DNA from: Minisyncoccota bacterium
GTDB lineage: Bacteria; Patescibacteriota; Minisyncoccia; Phycocordibacterales; UBA9973
Length of the DNA: 41,170 nt
NCBI GenBank assembly: GCA_017991895.1
Contig: JAGOPR010000007.1
Span: forward strand, 1-41,170
Reading direction: 5' to 3'
The position numbers and the translations under genes are program-made. Under the pieces are notes generated by a model that was not told where the DNA came from, did not search any database, and was given only the letters and a program-made list of their open reading frames with translations. This document shows positions 30,398 to 36,706 of the stretch, in pieces. Each line of letters starts with the position of its first letter. Position 1 is the stretch's first letter.

Positions 30398-30443
30398 GTA
30401 TACCCATACACCTACTTTTATAAAAGTAGGTGTATGGGTATAC
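30398..30443. promoter_or_regulatory. Perfect 46-bp palindrome between divergent genes
   Basis: The left half (30398-30420, from GTATACCCATACACC to CTTTTA) is the exact reverse complement of the right half (30421-30443). It lies between the start of the ATP-grasp gene (30387) and the GH18-like gene (30460). Its left edge supplies the TATACT -10 box for the ATP-grasp gene, and TAAAAT (30448-30453) beyond its right edge serves the other gene. A shared operator for a dimeric regulator or a cruciform-forming site is likely. Confidence 0.85.
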
Positions 30444-30459
30444 GTGGTAAAATATAAGT

Positions 30460-31572
30460 GTGGCCAACAGACAGATCTACATGCTAAAAATAGCCTTAAT
30501 CGCTACTCTGGTCTACGGGGGATTTTTTCCTGTTTCTGTTTTTGCAGAGACGGAAAGTTCCTTAAATGGACCACAAGCACTTTTGTACGTAACAAACTCG
30601 CCGAAGTCGCTTGCTTCACTTCGAGAACACGTGAGTGCAAATGACATAATTTCACCTCAGACGTATACCGTAAATTCTGCAGGAAAACTTTTTGGCGTAC
30701 CGAAAAAGGAAGTATTAGAGGTTGCTACAAAGCATGGAGCAAAAGTTATGCCACTTGTTTCTAACCAAAATTTTAATCAAAAAACAGTACATGCTTTCTT
30801 GATTAATAAAAAAGCACAAACAACTTTGGTCAATTCACTTATTAAGGAAGCGAAGAAAAGAAAATATATCGGTTACCAGTATGACTTTGAGCATATGCTA
30901 TATACCGATCGCAATCTCTACTCTAGTTTTGTAAAAAAGAGTGCAGAAAGTTTTCATAAAGCAGGACTGAAGCTCTCTGTTGCTGTATCGCCACTTCATT
31001 CTGATGATGCGCTCGCATATGGGCCGGGGTCTTGGAAAAATTGGACGGGAGCTTTTGATTATAAAGCCCTCGGAGAATCTGCCGATTTTATTTCAGTGAT
31101 GGCTTACGATGACTCACTTTCTGTTGGACCTGTGGCGTCACTGCCATGGGTAGAGCAAGTTATAGATTATTCTTTAAAAAAAATACCTGCACATAAAATA
31201 TCAATCGGTATTCCTGCGTATGCATGGGTCTGGAACGACAAAACAGGGAAGCGTGTGCGTGCGCGTGGATATTCTTCACTTGAACCAATTATTTCCTCAG
31301 GTTCGTTTTTAGCGAACGGTCATTCCGATGAGCACTCTGTATCATATTTAACATACGCCAAGGACAATATTAAATATACGGCATGGTATGAAGACGGAAA
31401 AAGTTTTGAACGAAAACTCGCTCTTGCAAAATCAAAAGGAATTCAAAGTTACTCACTTTGGGCACTCGGTCTAGAGCATCCAGAACTTTGGAACAAGAAA
31501 GCTCTAGCCGAATTACCTGACAGTGGTTTGAATTTGGCTAGCTCATCACAGGTGGCGATAGAAAATCGGTAA
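30460..31572 (+). CDS. Secreted GH18-like (chitinase/YaaH-type) protein
   Basis: 370 aa from a GTG start. Signal peptide about residues 8-29 (LKIALIATLVYGGFFPVSVFA). The TIM-barrel features of glycoside hydrolase family 18 follow: LYVTNSPKSL, the core strand GYQYDFEHML with D142 and catalytic E144, GLKLSVAVSPL, FISVMAYDDSLS, and ISIGIPAYAWVW. It resembles spore-germination-type YaaH/SleL enzymes that cut peptidoglycan or act on N-acetylglucosamine polymers. GTG is chosen because TAAAAT lies six bases upstream; the ATG at 30481 is a close alternative. The gene diverges from the ATP-grasp ligase across a palindrome and may share its control. Confidence 0.82.
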   Translation: MANRQIYMLKIALIATLVYGGFFPVSVFAETESSLNGPQALLYVTNSPKSLASLREHVSANDIISPQTYTVNSAGKLFGVPKKEVLEVATKHGAKVMPLVSNQNFNQKTVHAFLINKKAQTTLVNSLIKEAKKRKYIGYQYDFEHMLYTDRNLYSSFVKKSAESFHKAGLKLSVAVSPLHSDDALAYGPGSWKNWTGAFDYKALGESADFISVMAYDDSLSVGPVASLPWVEQVIDYSLKKIPAHKISIGIPAYAWVWNDKTGKRVRARGYSSLEPIISSGSFLANGHSDEHSVSYLTYAKDNIKYTAWYEDGKSFERKLALAKSKGIQSYSLWALGLEHPELWNKKALAELPDSGLNLASSSQVAIENR

Positions 31573-31770
31573 TTCCACCTTTTGTTGATTCAGAGCCCAC
31601 CTATACTCAGCTATTTCTGTTGGGTATAAGTGGGCGAGGAAAGAGGGTCGGAGAGTAGTGAGCATTGCACACGCCGAGAACCGAGGGGTCCTCGAAAATT
31701 AATATCCTCGCACTTGGTGCGAGGATATTAATTTTGAGATATACTATATGTGTTCTGCATGCTCGCTCCT
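31573..31770. other. Intergenic region with a 19-bp perfect hairpin
   Basis: No gene is visible. The core is a perfect 19-bp stem (31695-31713 with 31717-31735; arms AAAATTAATATCCTCGCAC and its complement) with a TTG loop, extended by CTC/GAG after one bulged base. Around it, GAGAGTAGTGAGCATTGCA on the left is an imperfect inverted copy of TGCATGCTCGCTCCTC on the right. A further imperfect inverted repeat, CCCACCTATACTC and GGGTATAAGTGGG, lies at about 31597-31634. A TATACT box at 31740-31745 may start the transcript into pilM. Confidence 0.65.
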
Positions 31771-31905
31771 CATGAATCCCGTAGTGAAAAATGACATTAA
31801 AATTGAGGAGTGATATTTGGGTTTAAGTATGAGTCGTTTGATTAACAATATTATAGAATTTGATAGGTTTTGCGCTGAAAGCGCCATGTCATTTTCTACT
31901 ACCGG
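31771..31905 (+). repeat. Start-codon-abutting inverted-repeat element, copy B
   Basis: A 135-bp element running directly into the pilM start codon. Left end CATGAATCCCGTAGTGAAAA followed by ATGACAT; right end ATGTCATTTTCTACTACCGG. The ends match copy A in front of the aminotransferase, with paired substitutions that keep complementarity. It includes the micro-ORF MNPVVKNDIKIEE (31772-31813; the frame could also open at 31748) and a small hairpin GCGC-TGAAA-GCGC near the right end. No Shine-Dalgarno sequence precedes pilM. Confidence 0.78.
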
Positions 31906-33033
31906 ATGAATCTTATAACTGAATTTATGGATAAATTACATTTAAATATTCCTACATCACTAAGCTCACCCGACAGTGCTGTGGGTATTGATATTGGTAC
32001 TTCTTCAATCAAACTTGTCGAATTGAAGAAAAAAGGAGGGAAGGCCATTCTTGAAACATACAGTACTCTCGCTCTTGGCCCATATGCAAAACTCGATGTT
32101 GGAGCTACTACAAACTTGCCGACGGCAGATCTAACAAAGGCGTTAGCTGATGCTCTAAAAGAAGGCGCTATCGCTACCAAAGATGCGGCAATTTCCATAC
32201 CGTCCTCCGCGTCGCTTGTTTTCTTGCTTGAATTGCCGTCTGCCATAGGAGAAAAGGAGCTTGCCGATATAGTGCCGACAGAAGCTCGTAAATATATTCC
32301 AGTGCCAGTGTCGGAAGTATCGCTCGATTATTGGGTTATTCCGCATCAGGAAGAAGGCTTTTATGAAGAGGACGGGAGCGAGAGTAAGATTCCAGCAAAG
32401 AGTGAGGTTCTAACGGCAGCGATTCACAACGACACCCTTGCAAAGTATCGCGAGCTTGCCAGCAACTCAGGTCTCAATGCAAATATTTTTGAGATTGAAG
32501 TATTTTCTGCTATTCGCTCAACATTTGCGCACGAACTTTCAGCTGTTTTGCTTATAGACTTTGGTGCATCAAAAACTAAACTAGCTATTGTGGAATACGG
32601 CATTGTTCGAAGTTTTCATATCGTAAATCGTGGATCATTTGATATCACAAGTAATATCTCAAAATCACTTTCAATTCCGTTTGAACAAGCTGAAGACAGG
32701 AAGCGTGATATTGGGCTTCTTGGAACAGGAAATGACAAACAGGTTTCCGATATTGCAAAAATTGCCGTTGACTATATTTTTTCAGAATCTGCATCTGCGA
32801 TTTCAAATTTTGAACGTAAATACAATAAACCAATCAGTAAGATAATCCTGACTGGCGCAGGCTCGATGTTGAAAGGTTTTCATGAACAAGCACAAGAGAC
32901 ATTTAGAGTGGAAACAATAAAAGGAAACCCTTTTGACAAGGTTGAAGTGCCGGCTTTTATTACGAAGGTACTTGCTGAGACTGGACCGGAGTTTGCAGTT
33001 GCCCTCGGGTTAGCGTTAAGGAAGCTAGGGTAA
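31906..33033 (+). CDS. pilM: Type IV pilus assembly protein PilM
   Basis: 375-aa actin-like ATPase of the FtsA/PilM family that forms a cytoplasmic ring under the pilus machine and binds PilN. Phosphate-binding strand VGIDIGTSSIKLVELKKK (from about residue 26), second phosphate motif LLIDFGASKTKLAIVE, and the adenosine motif IILTGAGSMLKGF. The N-terminal extension (MNLITEFMDKLHLNIP) is amphipathic. It is the first gene of the pilus cluster but is separated from pilN by two unrelated genes. Its start is joined to the repeat element, which must therefore affect its translation. Confidence 0.93.
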   Translation: MNLITEFMDKLHLNIPTSLSSPDSAVGIDIGTSSIKLVELKKKGGKAILETYSTLALGPYAKLDVGATTNLPTADLTKALADALKEGAIATKDAAISIPSSASLVFLLELPSAIGEKELADIVPTEARKYIPVPVSEVSLDYWVIPHQEEGFYEEDGSESKIPAKSEVLTAAIHNDTLAKYRELASNSGLNANIFEIEVFSAIRSTFAHELSAVLLIDFGASKTKLAIVEYGIVRSFHIVNRGSFDITSNISKSLSIPFEQAEDRKRDIGLLGTGNDKQVSDIAKIAVDYIFSESASAISNFERKYNKPISKIILTGAGSMLKGFHEQAQETFRVETIKGNPFDKVEVPAFITKVLAETGPEFAVALGLALRKLG

Positions 33034-33034
33034 T

Positions 33035-33066
33035 AGAAAAACCATTACAGCCGTAATGGTTTTTCT
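33035..33066. terminator. Bidirectional terminator after pilM
   Basis: A perfect 14-bp stem AGAAAAACCATTAC/GTAATGGTTTTTCT with an AGCC loop, between pilM and the convergent small secreted-protein gene. Confidence 0.9.
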
Positions 33067-33083
33067 GTAATGGTTTTGGTTTT

Positions 33084-33524
33084 TTATTGGCTCTTTAATA
33101 GAGCGATTACCTTGTTCATTTCTTCGGAATATTGCTCCTGCGTGACTTTCCTAAATTTTTTCTCTCTTGTAAAGTAATCATCTGAATTATATTTGAGAAC
33201 ACGCTTCTCATACTGGACAAGAATGTATTTTTTCCAGCGGTCCTTCTTTTTTTCAAGAAGCATTGTCGTATTTGCAGTCAGGTTTCCACTCCGACTGTAT
33301 TCGCGGTGGTATATTTCCACCCTGTTGTCTTGGCAATGCTTGAATTCAAGCACAAGCCTTTTATTGGTATCGTACCGCCGTGTAATCAATGTTGCGGATG
33401 GAGCTGTGTTGCTCGGAGCATATTTTTCCAGCTCCTTTGTTTTGAAAATGAGTGGCTTTTGAGCCTTTGCAATTTCTGCGAAGAACAATGCAATAATCGA
33501 AGTAAGCATGATGAGCTTTTTCAT
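33084..33524 (-). CDS. Small secreted protein, family unknown
   Basis: 146 aa from the chosen start. A cleaved signal peptide (KKLIMLTSIIALFFAEIAKA, ending AKA) precedes a basic, Lys/Tyr/Arg-rich mature protein with strands such as TLITRRYDTNKRLVLEFKHC and HREYSRSGNLTANTTMLL, ending in a helix (SEEMNKVIALLKSQ). The style (MKK signal, 'AQKPLIF') is like short secreted Bacteroidota proteins, so transfer is possible. The ATG at 33524 is preferred to the upstream one at 33572 because the latter would place a signal peptide internally and lies within a structured leader. It interrupts the pilus cluster on the opposite strand. Confidence 0.78.
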   Translation of the reverse strand: MKKLIMLTSIIALFFAEIAKAQKPLIFKTKELEKYAPSNTAPSATLITRRYDTNKRLVLEFKHCQDNRVEIYHREYSRSGNLTANTTMLLEKKKDRWKKYILVQYEKRVLKYNSDDYFTREKKFRKVTQEQYSEEMNKVIALLKSQ

Positions 33525-33540
33525 TTTTTGATGGTTGTTT

Positions 33541-33604
33541 TTAGATGAGAAAATGTACAGCACTGCTCTCATCTAGGGGATAGGCGCAAGGCTGTACATT
33601 TTTT
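33541..33604 (-). promoter_or_regulatory. Possible H-type pseudoknot in the 5' leader
   Basis: Read on the minus strand, stem 1 is AAAATGTACAGC with GCTGTACATTTT (12 bp, perfect). Inside its loop, TAGATGAG pairs perfectly with CTCATCTA, which begins right after stem 1's second arm (8 bp). The order S1-S2-S1'-S2' is that of an H-type pseudoknot, or of two mutually exclusive hairpins. It ends about 17 bases before the ATG at 33524, as in translational riboswitches and autoregulated leaders. Confidence 0.65.
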
Positions 33605-33643
33605 CTGATAAAACTAACCGAAATTTCAAAGAATCTACTTTAT

Positions 33644-33672
33644 ATTATACCACTAAACGATAAAAAAAGCAA
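33644..33672 (-). promoter_or_regulatory. Promoter of the small secreted-protein gene
   Basis: TTGCTT (33672-33667), a 17-base spacer and a perfect TATAAT (33649-33644) on the minus strand. The predicted leader is about 110 bases and contains the pseudoknot-like structure. Confidence 0.75.
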
Positions 33673-33739
33673 GGTTAATGGTTTGTAAAAAAAGAAATAT
33701 GATATAGTTATACAACTTACAAGTTAATTATTTTTAAAT

Positions 33740-34474
33740 ATGGAACCAACACAAACATCTCCACAGAATTCAACACCCAAAGCAGAATCACAACTTAAAT
33801 TATCAATCCCTGCGGCGATTATTATTGCTGGAGTAATTATTGCTGGAGCCGTGTTCTTGTCTGGTCGCGGAGGTGTCGCACGAGTTGATAATGGGGGTGA
33901 TACAGAAGTTGCTCCAGCGAAGGTTAATGTTAAGGATGTAACAGTTGCAGGCGAGCCATTTATCGGGCAGGAGAACGCTGTAGCGGTAGCATATTTTAGT
34001 GATTATCAATGTCCATTCTGTAAGAAATTTGATGACGAGGTACTTGGTAAATTGAAAACTGACTATGTTGATACTGGGAAAATTAAAATAATCTTCAAAG
34101 ACTTTGCTTTTCTAGGTGATGATTCAACTACTGGTGCGATTTTTGGACGAGCGATATGGGATCTTTATCCAGCACAGTACTTTACCTGGCGTGAAGCAAT
34201 GGTCGCTTCACAAGATGAAGAGCATGGAGGCTTTGGAGATCGCGCAAGTATTGAGAAACTTATAACTACGATACAAGGAATAGACCAAAAGAAAGTTTCA
34301 GCAGCTGTAGACACAAATATGGCAAAGTATAAGAAGCTTATCGAGGATAGTTATGCCGAGGGACAGCGTCTTGGTGTGCAGGGTACGCCATCGGTAATAA
34401 TCGGGAAGGTAATGATTGACGGTGCTTATCCACTCAATTCTTATATTGAGGCGCTCAAGAAGGTAGTGAAATAG
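33740..34474 (+). CDS. Membrane-anchored DsbA-like thiol oxidoreductase
   Basis: 244 aa. A short Pro/Thr-rich N-terminus, a signal anchor (IPAAIIIAGVIIAGAVFLSG, about 25-45), then a thioredoxin fold with an inserted helical domain: VAYFSDYQCPFCKKFDDEVL with active-site C91-x-x-C94 (CPFC), IKIIFKDFAFLGDDS, and the cis-proline motif GTPSVIIG. DsbA family members oxidise or isomerise cysteines in exported proteins. It lies inside the pilus cluster and may fold pilus or other secreted proteins. Its terminator separates it from pilN. Confidence 0.9.
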   Translation: MEPTQTSPQNSTPKAESQLKLSIPAAIIIAGVIIAGAVFLSGRGGVARVDNGGDTEVAPAKVNVKDVTVAGEPFIGQENAVAVAYFSDYQCPFCKKFDDEVLGKLKTDYVDTGKIKIIFKDFAFLGDDSTTGAIFGRAIWDLYPAQYFTWREAMVASQDEEHGGFGDRASIEKLITTIQGIDQKKVSAAVDTNMAKYKKLIEDSYAEGQRLGVQGTPSVIIGKVMIDGAYPLNSYIEALKKVVK

Positions 34475-34499
34475 CTTTAACTAAAGAACGAAAAACACA

Positions 34500-34547
34500 A
34501 AACAAGGAACGGTGCTATGTTTTGCACCAATGTTCCTTGTTTTTTTG
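34500..34547 (+). terminator. Terminator after the DsbA-like gene
   Basis: AACAAGGAAC pairs with GTTCCTTGTT, with an inner GGTGC/GCACC stem, followed by seven T residues. Confidence 0.88.
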
Positions 34548-34624
34548 TTGCTTGTTATATGCTTCATGTATTACAATAGAGAAGTAACCTGCACGTTGTG
34601 TATTTTCTCTAATTATTTTTTCTC

Positions 34625-35332
34625 GTGGACAATAATTTTCAAACATCATTTATACCAAAGAAGCCTCTTGCCGAAGAGAGAATTCCTGTGCAAGGGCATA
34701 CTTCTATTTTTTCCTTTTTTGCCGTTGTTATTTTTGTTGCCACACTTGCTTCAGCTGGGGGGACATATTTTTATCGAGCGAATCTTCAGAAAAGTATTAA
34801 TAGTATGCAAGAATCGCTCTCAGCGGCTCGCAATCAGTTTGAGCCTGCTCTCCTTGAACAATTGAAGACGACAGATCGTCGTTTAAATAATTCGAGAATG
34901 CTTTTGAGTAACCATATTGCTGTAACTCCAATATTTCGTGCGCTCGAGGGACACACATTAAAGACAGTTCAATACACGAAGTTTACTTTCACAACACCAG
35001 ATACACCGGGGGGATTGGTGAAAGTTGAAATGACTGGACGCGCACGCGACTACACTGCTATCGCGCTTCAGTCGGACAATCTTTCCATGAACAAAAATAT
35101 CAAGGATCCACTCTTTTCATCACTTGTACTTGAGGAGCGAACAGGAACTGTGACTTTCGATTTGGTATTTAATGTGGAACCAGACTTTGTTAGATTTGTT
35201 ACAAGTCTTGCTAATAAATTGGAGGAAGACTCTCTTGCTGATACTGAAACAGAGGAGGGCTCTTTGGATAGTTCGACAGACGGAACGACATTTCCAATAA
35301 CTGACGACAGTGTTGTCGAGCCTTTGCAGTAA
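34625..35332 (+). CDS. pilN: Type IV pilus PilN-like protein
   Basis: 235 aa from a GTG start. A short cytoplasmic N-terminus (MDNNFQTSFIPKKPL), a single membrane helix (FSFFAVVIFVATLASAGGTYF, near 29-49), a coiled coil (LQKSINSMQESLSAARNQFEP), and a ferredoxin-like periplasmic domain with a segment TVQYTKFTFTTPDTPGG. The tail is acidic and low-complexity. The architecture and its position before a PilO-like gene fit PilN, the inner-membrane partner of PilM and PilO; sequence identity to classical PilN is low, as is common in CPR. Confidence 0.78.
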   Translation: MDNNFQTSFIPKKPLAEERIPVQGHTSIFSFFAVVIFVATLASAGGTYFYRANLQKSINSMQESLSAARNQFEPALLEQLKTTDRRLNNSRMLLSNHIAVTPIFRALEGHTLKTVQYTKFTFTTPDTPGGLVKVEMTGRARDYTAIALQSDNLSMNKNIKDPLFSSLVLEERTGTVTFDLVFNVEPDFVRFVTSLANKLEEDSLADTETEEGSLDSSTDGTTFPITDDSVVEPLQ

Positions 35333-35340
35333 TAAATTAT

Positions 35341-35979
35341 ATGAAATTCATCACACCTATAATTCTAGTCCTAATCTCAGTAGTAACATTTCTAATGTTT
35401 ACTAATCCTACATACAAGGAGATTAAGGAACTTAAAATTAAAGCGGCGGAGTATAATGAAGCACTTACGACTTCGGCGAAGTTGCAGGCAGAACGTGATG
35501 CGTTAACTGCAAAATACAATTCATTTATGCCGGAAGACTTAAAACGTCTTTCACAGCTCTTGCCAGACAACACTGACAATATTCGATTGATTATTGATTT
35601 GCAGAGAATGGCTCAAGCCTATGGTATGACGGTAAGCTCTACAAAGTTTGATGCAAAATCTACTAAAAAAGTTACAACCCCAGTTGCCGATTCGTCATTG
35701 CAGGCAGTGGGAGCAAACGATGTAGCCCAAGCAACACGTGACTACGGAGTATTTGATTTGTCGTTCTCGACCACAGGTTCTTATGAAAACTTCATGAAAT
35801 TCTTGAAAGATGTTGAATCTGCTCTTCGTATTACAGATATTCAGTCTATTGAGTTTAGTTCAGACCAAGCTGTCTCTCAGGGATCTAGTACTTCACCTGT
35901 CGGTCTTTCTGTCGGTAATACTGGTACAGCTGGATATCTTTACACTGTTAAACTTAGAACTTACTGGCTAAAAGGATAA
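35341..35979 (+). CDS. pilO: Type IV pilus PilO-like protein
   Basis: 212 aa. One N-terminal membrane helix (ITPIILVLISVVTFLMFTNP), a coiled coil (IKELKIKAAEYNEALTTSAK...), then a ferredoxin-like domain beginning at the typical LSQLLPDNTDNIRLIIDLQR motif and ending in strand-rich sequence (YLYTVKLRTYWLKG). This is the PilO pattern: membrane anchor, coiled coil pairing with PilN, and dimerising domain. Eight bases after the pilN stop. Confidence 0.85.
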   Translation: MKFITPIILVLISVVTFLMFTNPTYKEIKELKIKAAEYNEALTTSAKLQAERDALTAKYNSFMPEDLKRLSQLLPDNTDNIRLIIDLQRMAQAYGMTVSSTKFDAKSTKKVTTPVADSSLQAVGANDVAQATRDYGVFDLSFSTTGSYENFMKFLKDVESALRITDIQSIEFSSDQAVSQGSSTSPVGLSVGNTGTAGYLYTVKLRTYWLKG

Positions 35980-35983
35980 AATT

Positions 35984-36658
35984 ATGAAATCAGCTATCAA
36001 AATAATTGTAATAGTTGCTATCGTTGGAGCTGTCGGCTACTTCGGCTATAAATATTTTATTGTCGGAGATACCGGAAGTAGTAATGGTGGACTTGAGACA
36101 ACGGCTGGGTTTGGAAGCGGTGTAGAATCCGAAATCCCAATTGCTTCTCAAGATAACAATATTCAAATGAATAATGATTTCTTAGCTAGTCTTTTGTCTA
36201 TTCAGTCGATAAAGCTTGATGACAGAATTTTTTCTGATCCAGCTTTCTTAGCACTTCAAGATTTTAACCGCCCACTTTTGCCAGACACAGATCCTGGACG
36301 CCCAAATCCTTTTTCTCCAATCGGTACAGACTCATCAGGGCTATCGACACAGATTTCTACGAGTAATCCTTCGGATGTAAGGGGTGACTCTAGTGTGCTT
36401 AACGGAACGCTAAACGAAGGCGGGGAAGGTGTTACACGATGGTTCGCTTATGGAACCAGTGCAAGCCTAGGTCAGACGACTACACCAAAACCACAGCTTA
36501 CTCCAGGGGCTTTTGCTGAAACAATCTCTTCACTAACTCCGAATACTACATATTATGTAAAGGCGATGGCTACGATTGCCGGACAGACTTTGGCTGGAAA
36601 TTTGGTAACATGGACTACGGCGCAGACAAGCTCGACACAGACACGCAGGACGAATTAA
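35984..36658 (+). CDS. PilP-position membrane protein with fibronectin-like domain
   Basis: 224 aa. A signal anchor (IIVIVAIVGAVGYFGYKYF), then NNDFLASLLSIQSIKLDDRI and FLALQDFNRPL, leading to DPGRPNPFSPIG, which resembles the 'GRRDPF' motif of PilP. From about residue 125 to 215 a fibronectin type III-like domain follows (VLNGTLNEGGEGVTRWFAYG, LTPNTTYYVKAMATIAGQ, LAGNLVTWTT). Four bases after pilO. By position and motif it is a PilP counterpart, but the beta-sandwich end is not part of classical PilP and may contact an outer structure. Confidence 0.7.
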   Translation: MKSAIKIIVIVAIVGAVGYFGYKYFIVGDTGSSNGGLETTAGFGSGVESEIPIASQDNNIQMNNDFLASLLSIQSIKLDDRIFSDPAFLALQDFNRPLLPDTDPGRPNPFSPIGTDSSGLSTQISTSNPSDVRGDSSVLNGTLNEGGEGVTRWFAYGTSASLGQTTTPKPQLTPGAFAETISSLTPNTTYYVKAMATIAGQTLAGNLVTWTTAQTSSTQTRRTN

Positions 36659-36667
36659 GAATTTAAG

Positions 36668-36703
36668 AAGCTGTAAAGCTTTACAGCTTGAAAGCTATAA
36701 GGC
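36668..36703 (+). other. Palindrome pair in front of pilB
   Basis: AAGCTGTAAAG/CTTTACAGCTT (36668-36689) is a perfect 22-bp palindrome, directly followed by a smaller imperfect hairpin GAAAGC...GGCTTC whose end touches the pilB start. There is no T-run, so it is not a terminator; it may be a processing site or may tune pilB translation. Confidence 0.6.
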
Positions 36704-36706
36704 TTC

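Noticed and set aside
30388-30411. Longer N-terminus for the ATP-grasp protein (start at 30411)
   Set aside because: The extra codons lie inside the perfect palindrome and its -10 box; the ATG at 30387 gives a normal MKKK start.
34512-34865. 117-codon frame overlapping pilN
   Set aside because: It starts inside the terminator of the preceding gene and is an out-of-frame shadow of the PilN membrane helix region.
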